Below are positions 1-8,828 of a stretch of DNA of 27,127 bases, piece by piece. This stretch comes from Deinococcus sp. YIM 134068. GTDB taxonomy: Bacteria; Deinococcota; Deinococci; Deinococcales; Deinococcaceae. The first letter of the stretch is position 1, and each line of letters opens with the position of its first letter. The stretch lies in the NCBI RefSeq assembly GCF_036543075.1, contig NZ_JAZHPF010000032.1:1-27127 (forward strand), in the 5' to 3' direction. The position numbers and the translations under genes were made by a program. The notes below the pieces were generated by a model. The model worked only from the letters and a program-made list of their open reading frames with translations, was not told the origin of the DNA and did no database searches.

Positions 1-235
1 CTGAGCCGAAGCTCTCAGGTACAGCTTGATGCCTCGCTTGCGCTTGGCTTGTCGAGTCCGAAGACTCCTCACACGTCTGGAGTTCCTCGGGGGAGGAACC
101 GCGTGTACCCCCCTGTCGGGCGGCCCTTTGCTTCTCAAAGCCTCTTCCGTTGTCATGCTTCGCGGGGCTTGCGCCCCGTGCGCGCGGAGGGCTTTCATTC
201 CCTCAGGCACACAGAAATTGTACTTGCTCAGGCTG
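1..235 (-). ncRNA. Candidate structured RNA, possibly a transposon-associated guide RNA
   Basis: At least six hairpins follow each other. Stems pair 3-6/11-14, 54-58/63-67, 82-88/93-99, 126-130/136-140, 163-168/173-178 and 187-191/200-204. Read on the minus strand the loops of the first two are UUCG and that of the 163-178 stem is GCAA (GNRA type), whereas on the plus strand they are unremarkable, so the RNA is most likely made from the minus strand, running off the left edge. No convincing protein is encoded here in either direction. Such a compact tetraloop-rich array upstream of an unseen gene resembles HEARO/omega RNAs that precede IscB genes, but that identity is inference: the putative partner gene would lie outside the window. 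A riboswitch or another transposon RNA remains possible. Confidence 0.45.
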
Positions 236-397
236 AACTTGTCAACACCTCGCGCATTTCTGTTGAGCCATTCACGCGCAGGTCCATCGAGCGGACAGGC
301 CACTCCTCGTCGGGCGGAAGCCGCGCGCCGAGACCCGTGTGGAGCGACCCAACCTCCCACGAGCGGTTGCGAACATTACAAGATGGTCCGCTCCCTG

Positions 398-1018
398 TCA
401 ATGACCGCCGTCCCCAGGGGTCCACCGCACCTGCCCGATGTCCTCGCCGTTGCGGAACTGGTGGACGAGGCAGTGGTCCTCGCCCGACTCGGTGACGCCG
501 AGTTCGACGTAGAGGCCGACGACGTAGCGGAACTGACCCTGGTCGGTCCGCAGGGAGTAGCGGCGCAACTTGTCCCTGGCGTCGAGTTCGCCGCCCCAGC
601 CCCGCGCGTCGCCCAGCAGGCGCGTCTCCACGACGAGAAGGTTGAGGTCGTTGTGGTCGCGGTAGTGAACGATGATATCGGGGTAGGTGGCGGTGGCGGC
701 GTGGGTGGCGGCGTCGGCGTCCTGCTCGCTCATGCCCTGGCCCAGTAGGCTGCGGCGCAGGGTTTTCTGGCGGGGGCGGCTCATGTAGGGAAAGTCGTAG
801 GTGGCCTCCTGCACGCGGCTGTTGCGGCTGTATTCGCAGTCGGTGTGGAAGCCGGGGAATTGCCGCTCCAGGTACACGGCGAGGCGGTGCGCGACGGTCT
901 TCTGGTTGAGGCGGCGCTCGATGAGGAGGCGGTCGAAGGCCCACAGGTCCGCGAGCGCACGGCGAAAACGCTCCAGGATGACCTCCTCGGTGGGGCACGT
1001 GAGGATGATCGGCGGCAT
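398..1018 (-). CDS. PD-(D/E)XK nuclease-like hypothetical protein
   Basis: This 206-residue soluble protein resembles a family of uncharacterised proteins with a restriction-endonuclease-like fold. The N-terminal half has the family's helical pattern (residues 40-64: THRL-like 'VAHRLAVYLERQFP' then 'DCEYSRNS'). The core has 'YPDIIVH' (Asp114) followed by a hydrophobic strand 'LNLLVVETR' (Glu131). The expected Glu-x-Lys is Glu-Thr-Arg here (Arg133), so catalysis may be altered or lost. 'ARDKLRRY' (148-154) matches the conserved helix after the core. The ATG at 1018 has a GGGGAAG about ten bases upstream. It stands alone, with no methylase or recognisable defence partner beside it, and the structured RNA lies downstream. 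The family assignment is from memory of conserved motifs; the biological role is unknown. Confidence 0.7.
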   Translation of the reverse strand: MPPIILTCPTEEVILERFRRALADLWAFDRLLIERRLNQKTVAHRLAVYLERQFPGFHTDCEYSRNSRVQEATYDFPYMSRPRQKTLRRSLLGQGMSEQDADAATHAATATYPDIIVHYRDHNDLNLLVVETRLLGDARGWGGELDARDKLRRYSLRTDQGQFRYVVGLYVELGVTESGEDHCLVHQFRNGEDIGQVRWTPGDGGH

Positions 1019-1437
1019 GGGCCAGCGTACTTCCCCGTGCCCGCCTCGTCATCCGGCGGGTCTAGGGCTTTGGGACCATTGAGAGCCGTGTGAGGTCGCC
1101 GAGGACAGGTCTCAGCCCCGCCGCCACACAACCTCCGGTGAGGCAGGGGAGAGGCGTTCGGAACCCGCGTCTGCCCGGCAATGACGGCGTACACCCTGCC
1201 CTTTCCAGCGCTCTTTCTGCACGTTGCCCGGAGGCGGGGGAGGGAAGTGCGTCTGTCCGTTGGACGATGGCCGGACCATGAGCGGCTGCTTCCAACGCGG
1301 TAAGGGTTCGGCAGCGAGGGCGGACTCCTGTAACGCGGCGGTGACAGGGGACGGGTAGGGTGGGCACGTTCCACAACCTGCCTCCTGTGCCCTGCCGTCC
1401 GCGCGGTTCGGGCCACGTCCCCCATGTGAGGTCCGAC
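1019..1437. other. Intergenic region, no gene recognised
   Basis: This 419-base stretch separates divergent genes. Several open frames cross it, but none has protein-like composition or a ribosome binding site that fits. It presumably holds the promoters of both flanking genes; no clear -35/-10 pair was identified. Confidence 0.4.
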
Positions 1438-3276
1438 ATGACGCGCTCCGCCGCCCTGCTCCCCGCGCTCTCCGTGTCCCTGCTGCTCGCCGCCTGCTCG
1501 CAGGCCCCCTCCTCCGGCTCCTCCCTGCGGGCGCAGGCCGCCGGAACGACCGTCACGGGCAGCGCCACGGGCGCGGGCGTCACCCGGAGCTACACCCTGT
1601 ACACCCCCCCGGCGGGCGCGGGCGCTCCCCGGCCCCTGGTGGTGATGCTGCACGGCTGCACCCAGTCCCCGGCGGACTTCGCGGCAGGCACCCGCATGAA
1701 CGACCTCGCCGACGGCAAGGGCTTCCTCGTCGTGTACCCCGAGCAGCCCTCCAGCGCCAACCAGAACAAGTGCTGGAACTGGTTCGAACCCGCTCACCAG
1801 GGCCGGGGGCAGGGCGAACCCGCCGCCATCAAGGCCGTCGTGGACGCGGTGAAGGGCCGCACGCCCGTGGACGCCTCGCGGGTGTACGTGGCCGGACTCT
1901 CGGCGGGCGGGGCCATGAGCGTGATCATGGGCGCGACGTACCCGGACGTGTTCCGCGCGGTCGGGGTGGGGGCGGGGCTGGAGTACAAGGCGGCCACGAG
2001 CACAGCCGCCGCCTTCACCGCCATGAGTTCGGGCGGCCCGAATCCCGACACGCAGGGCACGGCGGCATACAACGCGATGGGCACGGCGCGGCAGGGTGTG
2101 CGCGCCATCGTCTTCCACGGGACGAGCGACTACACCGTGGCCCCGGTGAACGGCGATCAGGTCGCCGCCCAGTGGGTGCAGACGAACGACCTCACCGACG
2201 ACGGGCAGGACAACGGAAGCAAGAGCACCTCGCAGCTCGCCACCCACAGCGGCACGGTGAGCGGCGGGCGGGCCTACACGGTGAAGACCTACGCGGGCGG
2301 CACCGTGGAGCTGTGGAACGTGACGGGCATGGGCCACGCCTGGAGCGGCGGGAGCACGGCGGGAAGCTACACCGATCCCCAGGGGCCGGACGCCTCCGCC
2401 GAGATGTGGCGCTTCTTCAGCGCGGGGAGCGTGACCCCGCCGCCGGGGGGCACCGACACGACCGCCCCCACCCTGAGCGTGTCGCCCGCGCCGGGCAGCT
2501 ACGCCGGACCGCTCACGGTCACGCTCTCGCTGAACGAGGCGGGCACCGTCTATGCCACGACCGACGGCAGCGATCCCCGCACGAGCACGACGCGCACCAC
2601 GCTCCCGAACGGCGGCAGCCTCACCCTGAACGCCAGCGCGACCGTCCGGGCCTACGGGGTGGACGCGGCGGGCAACGCCTCCGCCGTACAGGCCTACGCC
2701 TACACCGTGAGCACCCCGGCGACGACGACCACGACGACCTTCTCCTCGGTGGTTGCCGAGGACGGCTACGTGGCCGCGAACAGCCGGGCGGCCACCACGG
2801 GCGGCTACGTGGTCGCCACGGGCGGCATCGGGGTGGGCGACAACGCGGACGCGCCGTGGAAGGGTGTGCTCTCCTTCGACACCTCGGCCCTGCCCGACGG
2901 GGCGACGGTCACGGGGGCGCGGCTCACCGTGCGCTACAGCCTGGCCCCCAACGGCACCCCCTGGGTGGGCGGGGCGGGCCTGAACGCCGACCTGCGGCGC
3001 GGCTGCCTCGGCGCGGCCTGCACGCTGGGCACCGACGACTACGCGGGGGCGGTGACGGCGGCGGGCGCGGCGACCTTCGCGGCCCCGGCGGGCACGGGGG
3101 CGGGCACCGTCCTGACCGCCCCCCTGAACGCGGCGGGCCTGGGGGCGGTGAACCCCACCGGGCGCACGCAGGTGCGGCTGACCTTCGCGGGCGGCACGGC
3201 GGGCGGCAACGGGCGGAGCGACTACGTGACTCTGGGTGAGGGGGCGCAGGCTACGCTGGAGGTGACGTACCGCTAG
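1438..3276 (+). CDS. Secreted PHB depolymerase/feruloyl esterase-type lipoprotein
   Basis: A 612-residue exported esterase. The start at 1438 is preferred over an in-frame ATG at 1360 because it follows GAGGT and directly begins a lipoprotein signal peptide with lipobox LAAC (Cys20). Residues about 50-325 form an alpha/beta hydrolase of the PHB-depolymerase (LpqC/CE1) type: 'VVMLHGCTQ' oxyanion region, nucleophile Ser155 in 'GLSAGG', Asp231 in 'HGTSD' and His300 in 'GMGHAWSGG'. A Pro/Gly linker leads to a chitobiase-C-terminal-like beta domain (about 340-425, 'YATTDGSDP') and then a DNRLRE/CBM-like beta domain (about 435-612) that may bind polysaccharide. The likely substrate is an extracellular polyester or a feruloylated glycan; the sequence does not decide. 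It is transcribed alone. Confidence 0.85.
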   Translation: MTRSAALLPALSVSLLLAACSQAPSSGSSLRAQAAGTTVTGSATGAGVTRSYTLYTPPAGAGAPRPLVVMLHGCTQSPADFAAGTRMNDLADGKGFLVVYPEQPSSANQNKCWNWFEPAHQGRGQGEPAAIKAVVDAVKGRTPVDASRVYVAGLSAGGAMSVIMGATYPDVFRAVGVGAGLEYKAATSTAAAFTAMSSGGPNPDTQGTAAYNAMGTARQGVRAIVFHGTSDYTVAPVNGDQVAAQWVQTNDLTDDGQDNGSKSTSQLATHSGTVSGGRAYTVKTYAGGTVELWNVTGMGHAWSGGSTAGSYTDPQGPDASAEMWRFFSAGSVTPPPGGTDTTAPTLSVSPAPGSYAGPLTVTLSLNEAGTVYATTDGSDPRTSTTRTTLPNGGSLTLNASATVRAYGVDAAGNASAVQAYAYTVSTPATTTTTTFSSVVAEDGYVAANSRAATTGGYVVATGGIGVGDNADAPWKGVLSFDTSALPDGATVTGARLTVRYSLAPNGTPWVGGAGLNADLRRGCLGAACTLGTDDYAGAVTAAGAATFAAPAGTGAGTVLTAPLNAAGLGAVNPTGRTQVRLTFAGGTAGGNGRSDYVTLGEGAQATLEVTYR

Positions 3277-3449
3277 GCTGCCGCACGTTCTTCAAGGGTG
3301 AGACGAGGGGGGGACGGCTGGGTGGGTCGGGTCCTCGCCGTCTCAGGCGGAGTCCGGCGAGAGGCCATCCCGTTCGCCATCAAGGAGGCCTTCCACTGGG
3401 TTCCCTCCCAAGCTCGCCCCCACAGACGGGCCGGTGTCACACTCAGGCC

Positions 3450-3878
3450 ATGCTCCTCGTCGTCCATGCCGCGCTGACCTGGGTGCTGGTCGGGCTGATC
3501 CTGACCATTCAACTCGTCCACTACCCCCTGTTCGCCCGCGTCGGGGCCGCCGGGTACGCCGCGTACCAGCGGGGGCACGTCACGCGCATCACTTGGCTGG
3601 TCGCGCCCCTGATGCTGGCCGAACTCGTCACGGGCGTCGGGCTGGCGCTGCGTCCGCCGCCCTTCCTGTCCGCCGCGTCCGCCGGGGTGGGGCTGGCGCT
3701 CATCGTTCTGATCTGGCTCTCGACGGCCCTGGTGCAGTCGCCCGCGCACGGTCGCCTCACGGCGGGCTTCGATCCGGCCTGGCACGGGCGGCTGGTGGCG
3801 ACGAACTGGTGGCGGACCCTGGCGTGGCTCACGCGCGGCGTCCTCGTCGGCTGGTGGCTGCTGCTGGCGGTGGCGTGA
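3450..3878 (+). CDS. Small four-helix membrane protein, unknown function
   Basis: A 142-residue integral membrane protein with four hydrophobic segments (about residues 1-25, 48-68, 76-95 and 122-142). Conserved-looking features lie outside or at the edges of the helices: 'QLVHYPLF' (about 21-28), 'YQRGHVTRITW', 'PLMLAELVTG', 'QSPAHGRL' and 'NWWRTLAW'. This pattern is typical of an uncharacterised family of small bacterial membrane proteins; I cannot name a function. The His/Trp-rich pattern could suggest a cofactor-binding or membrane-stress role, but that is speculation. It has its own start, with weak ribosome binding, and is not in an obvious operon: the next gene is convergent. Confidence 0.7.
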   Translation: MLLVVHAALTWVLVGLILTIQLVHYPLFARVGAAGYAAYQRGHVTRITWLVAPLMLAELVTGVGLALRPPPFLSAASAGVGLALIVLIWLSTALVQSPAHGRLTAGFDPAWHGRLVATNWWRTLAWLTRGVLVGWWLLLAVA

Positions 3879-4065
3879 GCGTGCCGGGTGCGGCGGGGGG
3901 CGAGGCTGGACGGTGCCCGTCTCGCTCCCACAGAGGCTGACCGTCTGCAAGCGGCTTTCCAACCTGGGACGGCCTCCGCCCAATGGGAGCGGTCGCCCAT
4001 GCCCCACGGAAGCTGACATGCGGTGGATGTGGGGCGGACGAAAGGCCGGTGCGACACCCCAGCCC

Positions 4066-5817
4066 CTACGCCAAGCCCCTACGCGCCCTGCGCCTGAACT
4101 GCGCGTCGTGGAGCTGGCGGTAGAGGCCGCCCTGCCGCCGCAGCGTCTCGTGGGTGCCCTGCTCGGCAATGGTGCCCCCGTCCACCACCACGATGCGGTC
4201 GGCCCCCTGGATGGTGGCGAGGCGGTGGGCGATCACGAGCGTCGTGCGGCCCCGCGCGAGTTCGGTGAGAGAAGCCTGGATGGCCCGCTCGGTCGCCGTG
4301 TCGAGCGCGGAGGTCGCCTCGTCCAGAATCAGGATGGGCGGGTTTTTCAGGAACATCCGGGCGATGGCGAGGCGCTGCTTTTGCCCGCCCGAGAGCTTGA
4401 CGCCCCGCTCGCCGATGAGGGTGTCCAGCCCCTGCGGCAGCGCGGCGATCACGTCGCCGAGGCGGGCGCGGTGCGCGGCGTCGAGGATGTCGGCCTCGGT
4501 GGCGTCCAACCTGCCGTACGCGATGTTCTCGCGCAGGGTGCCGCCGAACAGGAACACGTCCTGCTGCACGATGCCGATCTGGGACCGCAGCGAGGCGAGC
4601 GTCAGGTCGCGCACGTCGTGGCCGTCCACGGTGATGCGCCCGCCCGTCACCTCGTAGAAGCGCGGCAGCAGCGAGCACAGGGTCGTCTTGCCCGCCCCCG
4701 ACGGCCCCACGAAGGCGACCGTCTCCCCGGCCCGGAGGTCGAGGTCGATGCCCCGCAGCACCGGGCGGTCCGTCCCGTACCCGAAGGACACGTCCTCGTA
4801 CCGGATGTCGCCGCGCAGGGGTGGTGCGGGCCGGGCGTGCGGCGCGTCCCGGATGTCCGGCGCGGTGCCCAGCAGCTCCATGTAGCGCCGGAAGCCCGCG
4901 ATGCCTTTCGGGTACGTCTCGATCACCGAGTTGATCTTCTCGATGGGCCGGAAAAAGACGTTCACGAGCAGCAGGAAGCCCACGAAGCCGCCCGCCGTGA
5001 GGCTGCCCCCCAGCACGAAGTACGCCCCGGCGGTCATCACGACCATCTGGGTCAGCCGCATGGAGAGGTAGCTCAGGGCGTTCGTGGCCGCGATGATGCG
5101 GTAGGCCTCCAGCTTCGTGCGGCGGTACTGGCCGTTGTCGCGCGCGAACAGCGCCCGCTCGTGGTCCTCGTTGGCGAAGGCCTGCACCACCCGGATGCCG
5201 CCCACGTTCTCCTCGATACGGACGTTGAAGTTGCCCACCGAGTCGTAGAGCCTCCGCCAGTTCTGCGTCATGCGGTTGCCGTAGCGCCCCGTCAGCCACA
5301 GCACGAGCGGCACGATCAGGGCGGTGACGAGCGCGAGGTCCCGGTGGACGGAGAACATCAGCGCGAAGGCCCCCAGCAGCGTCATCACGGCGATGAAGAG
5401 GTCCTCCGGGCCGTGGTGGGCGACCTCCCCGATCTCCTCGAGGTCCTTCGTGAGCCGCCCGACGAGCTGCCCGGTCTTCACGTTGTCGAAGTAGTTGAAC
5501 GACAGTTTCTGGAGGTGGTCGAAGGCCTTGCGGCGCATCTCGGTCTCGATGTTGATGCCGAGCATGTGGCCCCAGTACGTCACGACCGTCATCAGGCCGG
5601 TGTTCAGCACGTAGATGCCGAGCAGCCCCACGGCGGCGAGGATGATCGCGCCCCACTGACCGGACGGCAGCAGCCGGTCCACGAACGCCTGCACCGCCAG
5701 CGGGAACGCCAGTTCGAGCACGCCCGACAGCACCGCACAGCCGAAGTCGAGCACGAACAGACGCCGGTATGGGGCGTAATACGAGAAGAAGCGGGACAGC
5801 AGGGGGGCGGCGTTCAT
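4066..5817 (-). CDS. ABC exporter, fused membrane and ATPase domains
   Basis: A 583-residue half-transporter of the MsbA/lipid-multidrug exporter type, expected to act as a dimer in the cytoplasmic membrane. Residues about 15-300 are the six-helix exporter domain, including '[20 protein letters not shown]'. The ATPase domain spans about 335-575: Walker A 'GPSGAGKTT' (near 371), Q-loop 'QQDVFLF', signature 'LSGGQ' (near 475), Walker B '[12 protein letters not shown]' (near 498) and H-loop 'IAHR' (near 530). All catalytic motifs are intact. It is divergent from the siderophore-binding protein gene, with only 89 bases between them, so both may share a regulatory region. That leaves open a role in exporting a siderophore or another iron-related compound, but the family has many substrates and this is inference. 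Confidence 0.92.
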   Translation of the reverse strand: MNAAPLLSRFFSYYAPYRRLFVLDFGCAVLSGVLELAFPLAVQAFVDRLLPSGQWGAIILAAVGLLGIYVLNTGLMTVVTYWGHMLGINIETEMRRKAFDHLQKLSFNYFDNVKTGQLVGRLTKDLEEIGEVAHHGPEDLFIAVMTLLGAFALMFSVHRDLALVTALIVPLVLWLTGRYGNRMTQNWRRLYDSVGNFNVRIEENVGGIRVVQAFANEDHERALFARDNGQYRRTKLEAYRIIAATNALSYLSMRLTQMVVMTAGAYFVLGGSLTAGGFVGFLLLVNVFFRPIEKINSVIETYPKGIAGFRRYMELLGTAPDIRDAPHARPAPPLRGDIRYEDVSFGYGTDRPVLRGIDLDLRAGETVAFVGPSGAGKTTLCSLLPRFYEVTGGRITVDGHDVRDLTLASLRSQIGIVQQDVFLFGGTLRENIAYGRLDATEADILDAAHRARLGDVIAALPQGLDTLIGERGVKLSGGQKQRLAIARMFLKNPPILILDEATSALDTATERAIQASLTELARGRTTLVIAHRLATIQGADRIVVVDGGTIAEQGTHETLRRQGGLYRQLHDAQFRRRARRGLA

Positions 5818-5871
5818 CGCCCCGCAGGGTAGCGACTTCCGCCGGTCCCACCGACCCCTCGTCCCACAAAC

Positions 5872-5900
5872 TTGACTGAGTTGATCGGATTATCTAAGTT
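5872..5900 (+). promoter_or_regulatory. Promoter of the siderophore-uptake operon
   Basis: In an unusually AT-rich patch, TTGACT (5872-5877) is separated by 17 bases from TAAGTT (5895-5900). The GTG start codon follows only six bases later, as in leaderless Deinococcus transcripts. The same patch contains AACT-N6-AGTT and AACTT...AAGTT inverted repeats that could be an operator for an iron-responsive regulator. It may also serve the divergent ABC exporter. The boxes are seen; function is inferred. Confidence 0.5.
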
Positions 5901-5906
5901 GGGCGG

Positions 5907-6857
5907 GTGAAACGATACTTCCTGCTCGCCGCCCTGATGCTGACTCCGGCGGCGCACGCGCAAACCCTGACCCTCAAGCACGACGAGGGCACGGCCACCG
6001 TCAAGCGCAATCCCCAGCGCATCGTCGTGCTGGACGAGCAGGCGCTGGAGTTCATCTACGCCCTGGGCCTGGGCGAGCGGGTGGTGGGCCTGGGCAGCGC
6101 GGTCATCGGGCCGACCCAGCTCACGGCGAGCGGCCTCATCAAGCCGGAGGTGCTGAAAACCGGCTACCTGTCGCGCGGCAAGCTGAACAACCCCCGCTTC
6201 GTCGGCAACTGGACCTCGCCCAATCTGGAGACCATCCTGACGCTGAAGCCCGACCTGATCCTGCGCTCGACCTGGGAGGGCAACCAGAATTACGACAAGC
6301 TCAGCCGCATCGCCCCCACGGTCGGCTACCGCGAGGACGCCTCCGGCTTCTGGCAGAAGAGCCTGCGTGACTTCGCCCGCCTCTTCGGACGGCAGGAGCA
6401 GGCCGAGCGCGTCATCAAGGCGGCGGCGGACACGAACCGCGCCAATGCCCGCAAACTGGCGGCGGCGGGAGTGTTCAGGAAGTACCCCAAAGTCGTGGTG
6501 GTCTCGCCCTTCACGGGGGGCAGCACCTGGGTCTACTCCACGGTCCGGCTCATCGAGGACCTGCGCGCGCTGGGCTTCAAGGACGGCCTAAAGGCCCCGA
6601 CCACCACCCTGGGCGTCGGTGCCCAGATCAGCGACGAGGCGCTGCTGAACCTCGACAAGCAGACCCTCGTGGTGGTCATGCCGCCCTCCGGGCAGTACAA
6701 CGGCGGCCCCGCCTTCCTGAACTCCCCGGTCGGGCAGCGCCTCCGGGAGCAGAGCGTGGTGTACACCCTGGAGGAGAACAGCCCGTGGGCGGGGCCAGTG
6801 GTGTCCGTCCGCAACAGCAACGACGTGACGCGGCTCATCCTGGAGAAGTTCCAGTGA
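5907..6857 (+). CDS. Ferric-siderophore ABC transporter binding protein
   Basis: A 316-residue exported protein of the FecB/FhuD class-III binding-protein fold that delivers ferric siderophore to the permease. The signal peptide is residues 1-18 (cleavage after 'AHA'). The N-lobe starts at '[20 protein letters not shown]' and includes 'LKPDLILRS'; a long linker helix (about 150-190) leads to a C-lobe containing '[10 protein letters not shown]' and 'LVVVMPPSG'. There is no lipobox, so it is probably released or anchored differently from lipoprotein homologues. The start is GTG, placed six bases after a predicted -10 box and lacking a good ribosome binding site, consistent with leaderless translation. 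It is the first gene of a five-gene plus-strand iron-uptake cluster. The actual siderophore cannot be read from the sequence. Confidence 0.88.
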   Translation: MKRYFLLAALMLTPAAHAQTLTLKHDEGTATVKRNPQRIVVLDEQALEFIYALGLGERVVGLGSAVIGPTQLTASGLIKPEVLKTGYLSRGKLNNPRFVGNWTSPNLETILTLKPDLILRSTWEGNQNYDKLSRIAPTVGYREDASGFWQKSLRDFARLFGRQEQAERVIKAAADTNRANARKLAAAGVFRKYPKVVVVSPFTGGSTWVYSTVRLIEDLRALGFKDGLKAPTTTLGVGAQISDEALLNLDKQTLVVVMPPSGQYNGGPAFLNSPVGQRLREQSVVYTLEENSPWAGPVVSVRNSNDVTRLILEKFQ

Positions 6858-6879
6858 ACGTGAGCCGGGGACGGATGCC

Positions 6880-7815
6880 GTGAGCGCGGCGTCCACCCCC
6901 CGCCTCGCCCTCTGCTCGGACGTGTCGCGGGCGGCGGGCGAGGACCCCATCGGCACCGCGCCCCACTGGCGCGACCTCACGGTGCTGGAACTGGACGTGC
7001 CCGTGTGGGACAGCCTGCGTCAGGTGGACCGCTGGACGCCGGAGCAGAAGGAAGTCTTCGAGCAGCTCCGTGAGCGCGTGGAGGCAAGCGGCGCGGGCTT
7101 CGGCCTGCTGATGACGGCCCCGGCGGAGCGCGGCGGCCCGCTGCGGGTGCGTCACCTCATGCGCGGGCCGGGCGGCCTCACCCGCCGCGACTACCTCTCC
7201 GACCTGCCCCAGACCGAGTGGGCACGCGGCCTGCGCGACACGCTGCTGGAGCCGGGGAACCTGCGGGAGTGGGAGGAACAGCCCGTCACCCCCGGCCCCG
7301 ATCTCCACGTCTGCACCCACGGGACGGTGGACGCGGCCTGCGGGCGGTACGGGGTGCCAGTATTTCAGGCCCTCCGGGCGGCGGGTTTGCGCGCGTGGCG
7401 CACCGCCCATTTTGGCGGCCACCGCTTCGCGGCCACGGCGGTGGAGCTGCCGAGCGGGCTGATGTGGGCGCACCTGACGCCGGAGCTGGCGGTGCGGGTC
7501 GTCCGCCGTGAGGTCCACCCCGCCGAGGTCGCCCGGAACCTGCGCGGCTTCGTAGGCCTCCCCCCACGCGCGCAGGTCCTCGACCGCGAGATGCTCGTCC
7601 GCCACGGCTGGGAATGGCTGGACGCCGAACGTACGGTGGAGGTGGACGGCACGCGGGTCACGCTGCGCTACCGTTTGAATGGCATTTCCGGTGTCGTCCG
7701 CGCGGACGTGGAGGACGCCCCGGCCCTGGAACTGCCCGGCTCCAGCCACAGCCCCAAGCTCACGACCGCCGCCCAGTATCGGGTGACGAACTTCAGCGAC
7801 GGAGCGCCCCTCTGA
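6880..7815 (+). CDS. Sucrase/ferredoxin-like [2Fe-2S] protein, candidate ferric-siderophore reductase
   Basis: A 311-residue cytoplasmic protein of the sucrase/ferredoxin-like (Apd1/Aim32) thioredoxin-fold family. The predicted cluster ligands are visible: Cys145 and Cys154 in 'CTHGTVDAAC' (C-x8-C) and His177 and His181 in 'HFGGH' (H-x3-H). This matches the two-Cys, two-His arrangement known for yeast Apd1. N-terminal 'CSDVSR' and 'GTAPHW' are also typical of the family. It lies 22 bases after the binding-protein gene and overlaps the first permease gene, so it is part of the siderophore operon. That makes reductive release of iron from the imported ferric siderophore a reasonable role, but it is inferred from context. 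The GTG start at 6880 follows GGGGACGG. Despite the family name, sucrase activity is not expected. Confidence 0.85.
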   Translation: MSAASTPRLALCSDVSRAAGEDPIGTAPHWRDLTVLELDVPVWDSLRQVDRWTPEQKEVFEQLRERVEASGAGFGLLMTAPAERGGPLRVRHLMRGPGGLTRRDYLSDLPQTEWARGLRDTLLEPGNLREWEEQPVTPGPDLHVCTHGTVDAACGRYGVPVFQALRAAGLRAWRTAHFGGHRFAATAVELPSGLMWAHLTPELAVRVVRREVHPAEVARNLRGFVGLPPRAQVLDREMLVRHGWEWLDAERTVEVDGTRVTLRYRLNGISGVVRADVEDAPALELPGSSHSPKLTTAAQYRVTNFSDGAPL

Positions 7816-8795
7816 CCCGTCCGCTGTCCTTCCTGCTCGCGGTGGCCCTGCTCACCCTGGCCTTCGTCCTCTCGCTGGTCCTCGGCGCGAGCGACATTCC
7901 GCTGTCCAGGATCGCGCCCCTGCTCTTTCACCCCGACGATAGCACCGACAGCCTCGTGATCCACACGCTGCGGCTGCCGCGCACGCTCGTGGCGGCGCTG
8001 GCGGGGGCGGGGCTGGCCGTCTCGGGGACGCTGCTCCAGGGCGTGACCCGCAATCCTCTGGCTGACCCCGGCATCCTGGGGGTGGAGGCGGGGGGGGCGC
8101 TCGCCATCCTCGTCCTCGTCGTGTTCTTCCCGGCGGCCCCGGCGGCGCTGTTCGTGCCCGCCGCGTTCGTGGGGGGCGTGCTGGCGGCGTCGGTGGCCTA
8201 CGGGGCGGCCCGGAGCGTGGGCCTCACCCCGCTGCGGCTGGCGCTGGCGGGCGTGGCGGTGGCGTACCTCGTCGGGGCGGCCACCCGCGCCCTGCAACTG
8301 CTGTTCGAGGAACGCGCGCAGGGGGCGCTCTTCGCCCTCGCCGGGTCGCTGGCGGGCCGCACGTGGGCGCAGGCGGCGCAGGTCGCCCCGTGGGTGATCG
8401 CGGGGGTCGTCCTCGCCCTCCTGCTCTCCCCACGTGTGAATCTGCTCGCGCTCGGGGAGGACGTGGCGCGCGGCCTCGGCGCGAGGACCGAGCGGGACAG
8501 CACCCTCGTCACCGTCCTCGGCGTCCTGCTCGCTGCCGCCGCCGTGAGCGTGGTCGGCCCGGTGGGCTTCGTCGGCCTCATCGTGCCACACACCGCCCGC
8601 GCCCTCGTCGGCCCGGACCACCGCCTCAGCCTGCCGCTCGCGGCGCTGCTCGGCGCGGCCTTCCTCATCGCCGCCGACCTCGCCGCCCGCCTTGTGGACC
8701 GCCCCGCCGAGACGCCCGTGGGCATCCTCGTCGCCGCCGCCGGAGCACCCTTCTTCGTGCTGCTGGCACGGCGGGTGGGGCGGGGGAGTGGATGA
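7812..8795 (+). CDS. FecCD-family siderophore permease, first subunit
   Basis: A 327-residue permease with about ten hydrophobic segments, one half of the channel that imports the ferric siderophore. Family motifs include 'LRLPRTLVAALAGAGLAVSG', 'QGVTRNPLADPGILG', the coupling-loop 'LALGEDVARGLG' and 'GPVGFVGLIVPH'. No ATG, GTG or TTG start exists at the right place: the best start is CTG at 7812, with GGAG seven bases upstream, overlapping the previous gene's TGA stop (CTGA). An in-frame ATG at 7614 lies deep in the preceding gene and would add non-family sequence. Translation is probably coupled to the preceding gene. The rare start codon is the only unusual point; the downstream frame is intact and full length for the family. 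Confidence 0.9.
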   Translation: MTRPLSFLLAVALLTLAFVLSLVLGASDIPLSRIAPLLFHPDDSTDSLVIHTLRLPRTLVAALAGAGLAVSGTLLQGVTRNPLADPGILGVEAGGALAILVLVVFFPAAPAALFVPAAFVGGVLAASVAYGAARSVGLTPLRLALAGVAVAYLVGAATRALQLLFEERAQGALFALAGSLAGRTWAQAAQVAPWVIAGVVLALLLSPRVNLLALGEDVARGLGARTERDSTLVTVLGVLLAAAAVSVVGPVGFVGLIVPHTARALVGPDHRLSLPLAALLGAAFLIAADLAARLVDRPAETPVGILVAAAGAPFFVLLARRVGRGSG

Positions 8796-8828
8796 GTGAA
8801 TGACTTCGTTCCTGCGGTTGCCAGGCCT

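Noticed and set aside
1..375. Minus-strand open frame running off the left edge
   Set aside because: Its translation has no recognisable domain, and the hairpins with stable tetraloops explain the sequence better as RNA.
781..2337. Long minus-strand open frame of about 518 codons
   Set aside because: It crosses two real genes on opposite strands, has composition typical of antisense GC-rich DNA (runs of His, Arg, Gly), and shows no domain.
3273..3449. Minus-strand peptide-like sequence between the esterase and the small membrane protein
   Set aside because: It reads somewhat protein-like near its end, but has no start, ribosome binding site or recognisable family, and its upstream part is antisense to other genes.
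3913..5832. Plus-strand open frame of about 639 codons
   Set aside because: It is antisense to the intact ABC exporter, with abundant Val-His-Arg-Asp-rich sequence, and has no recognisable domain.
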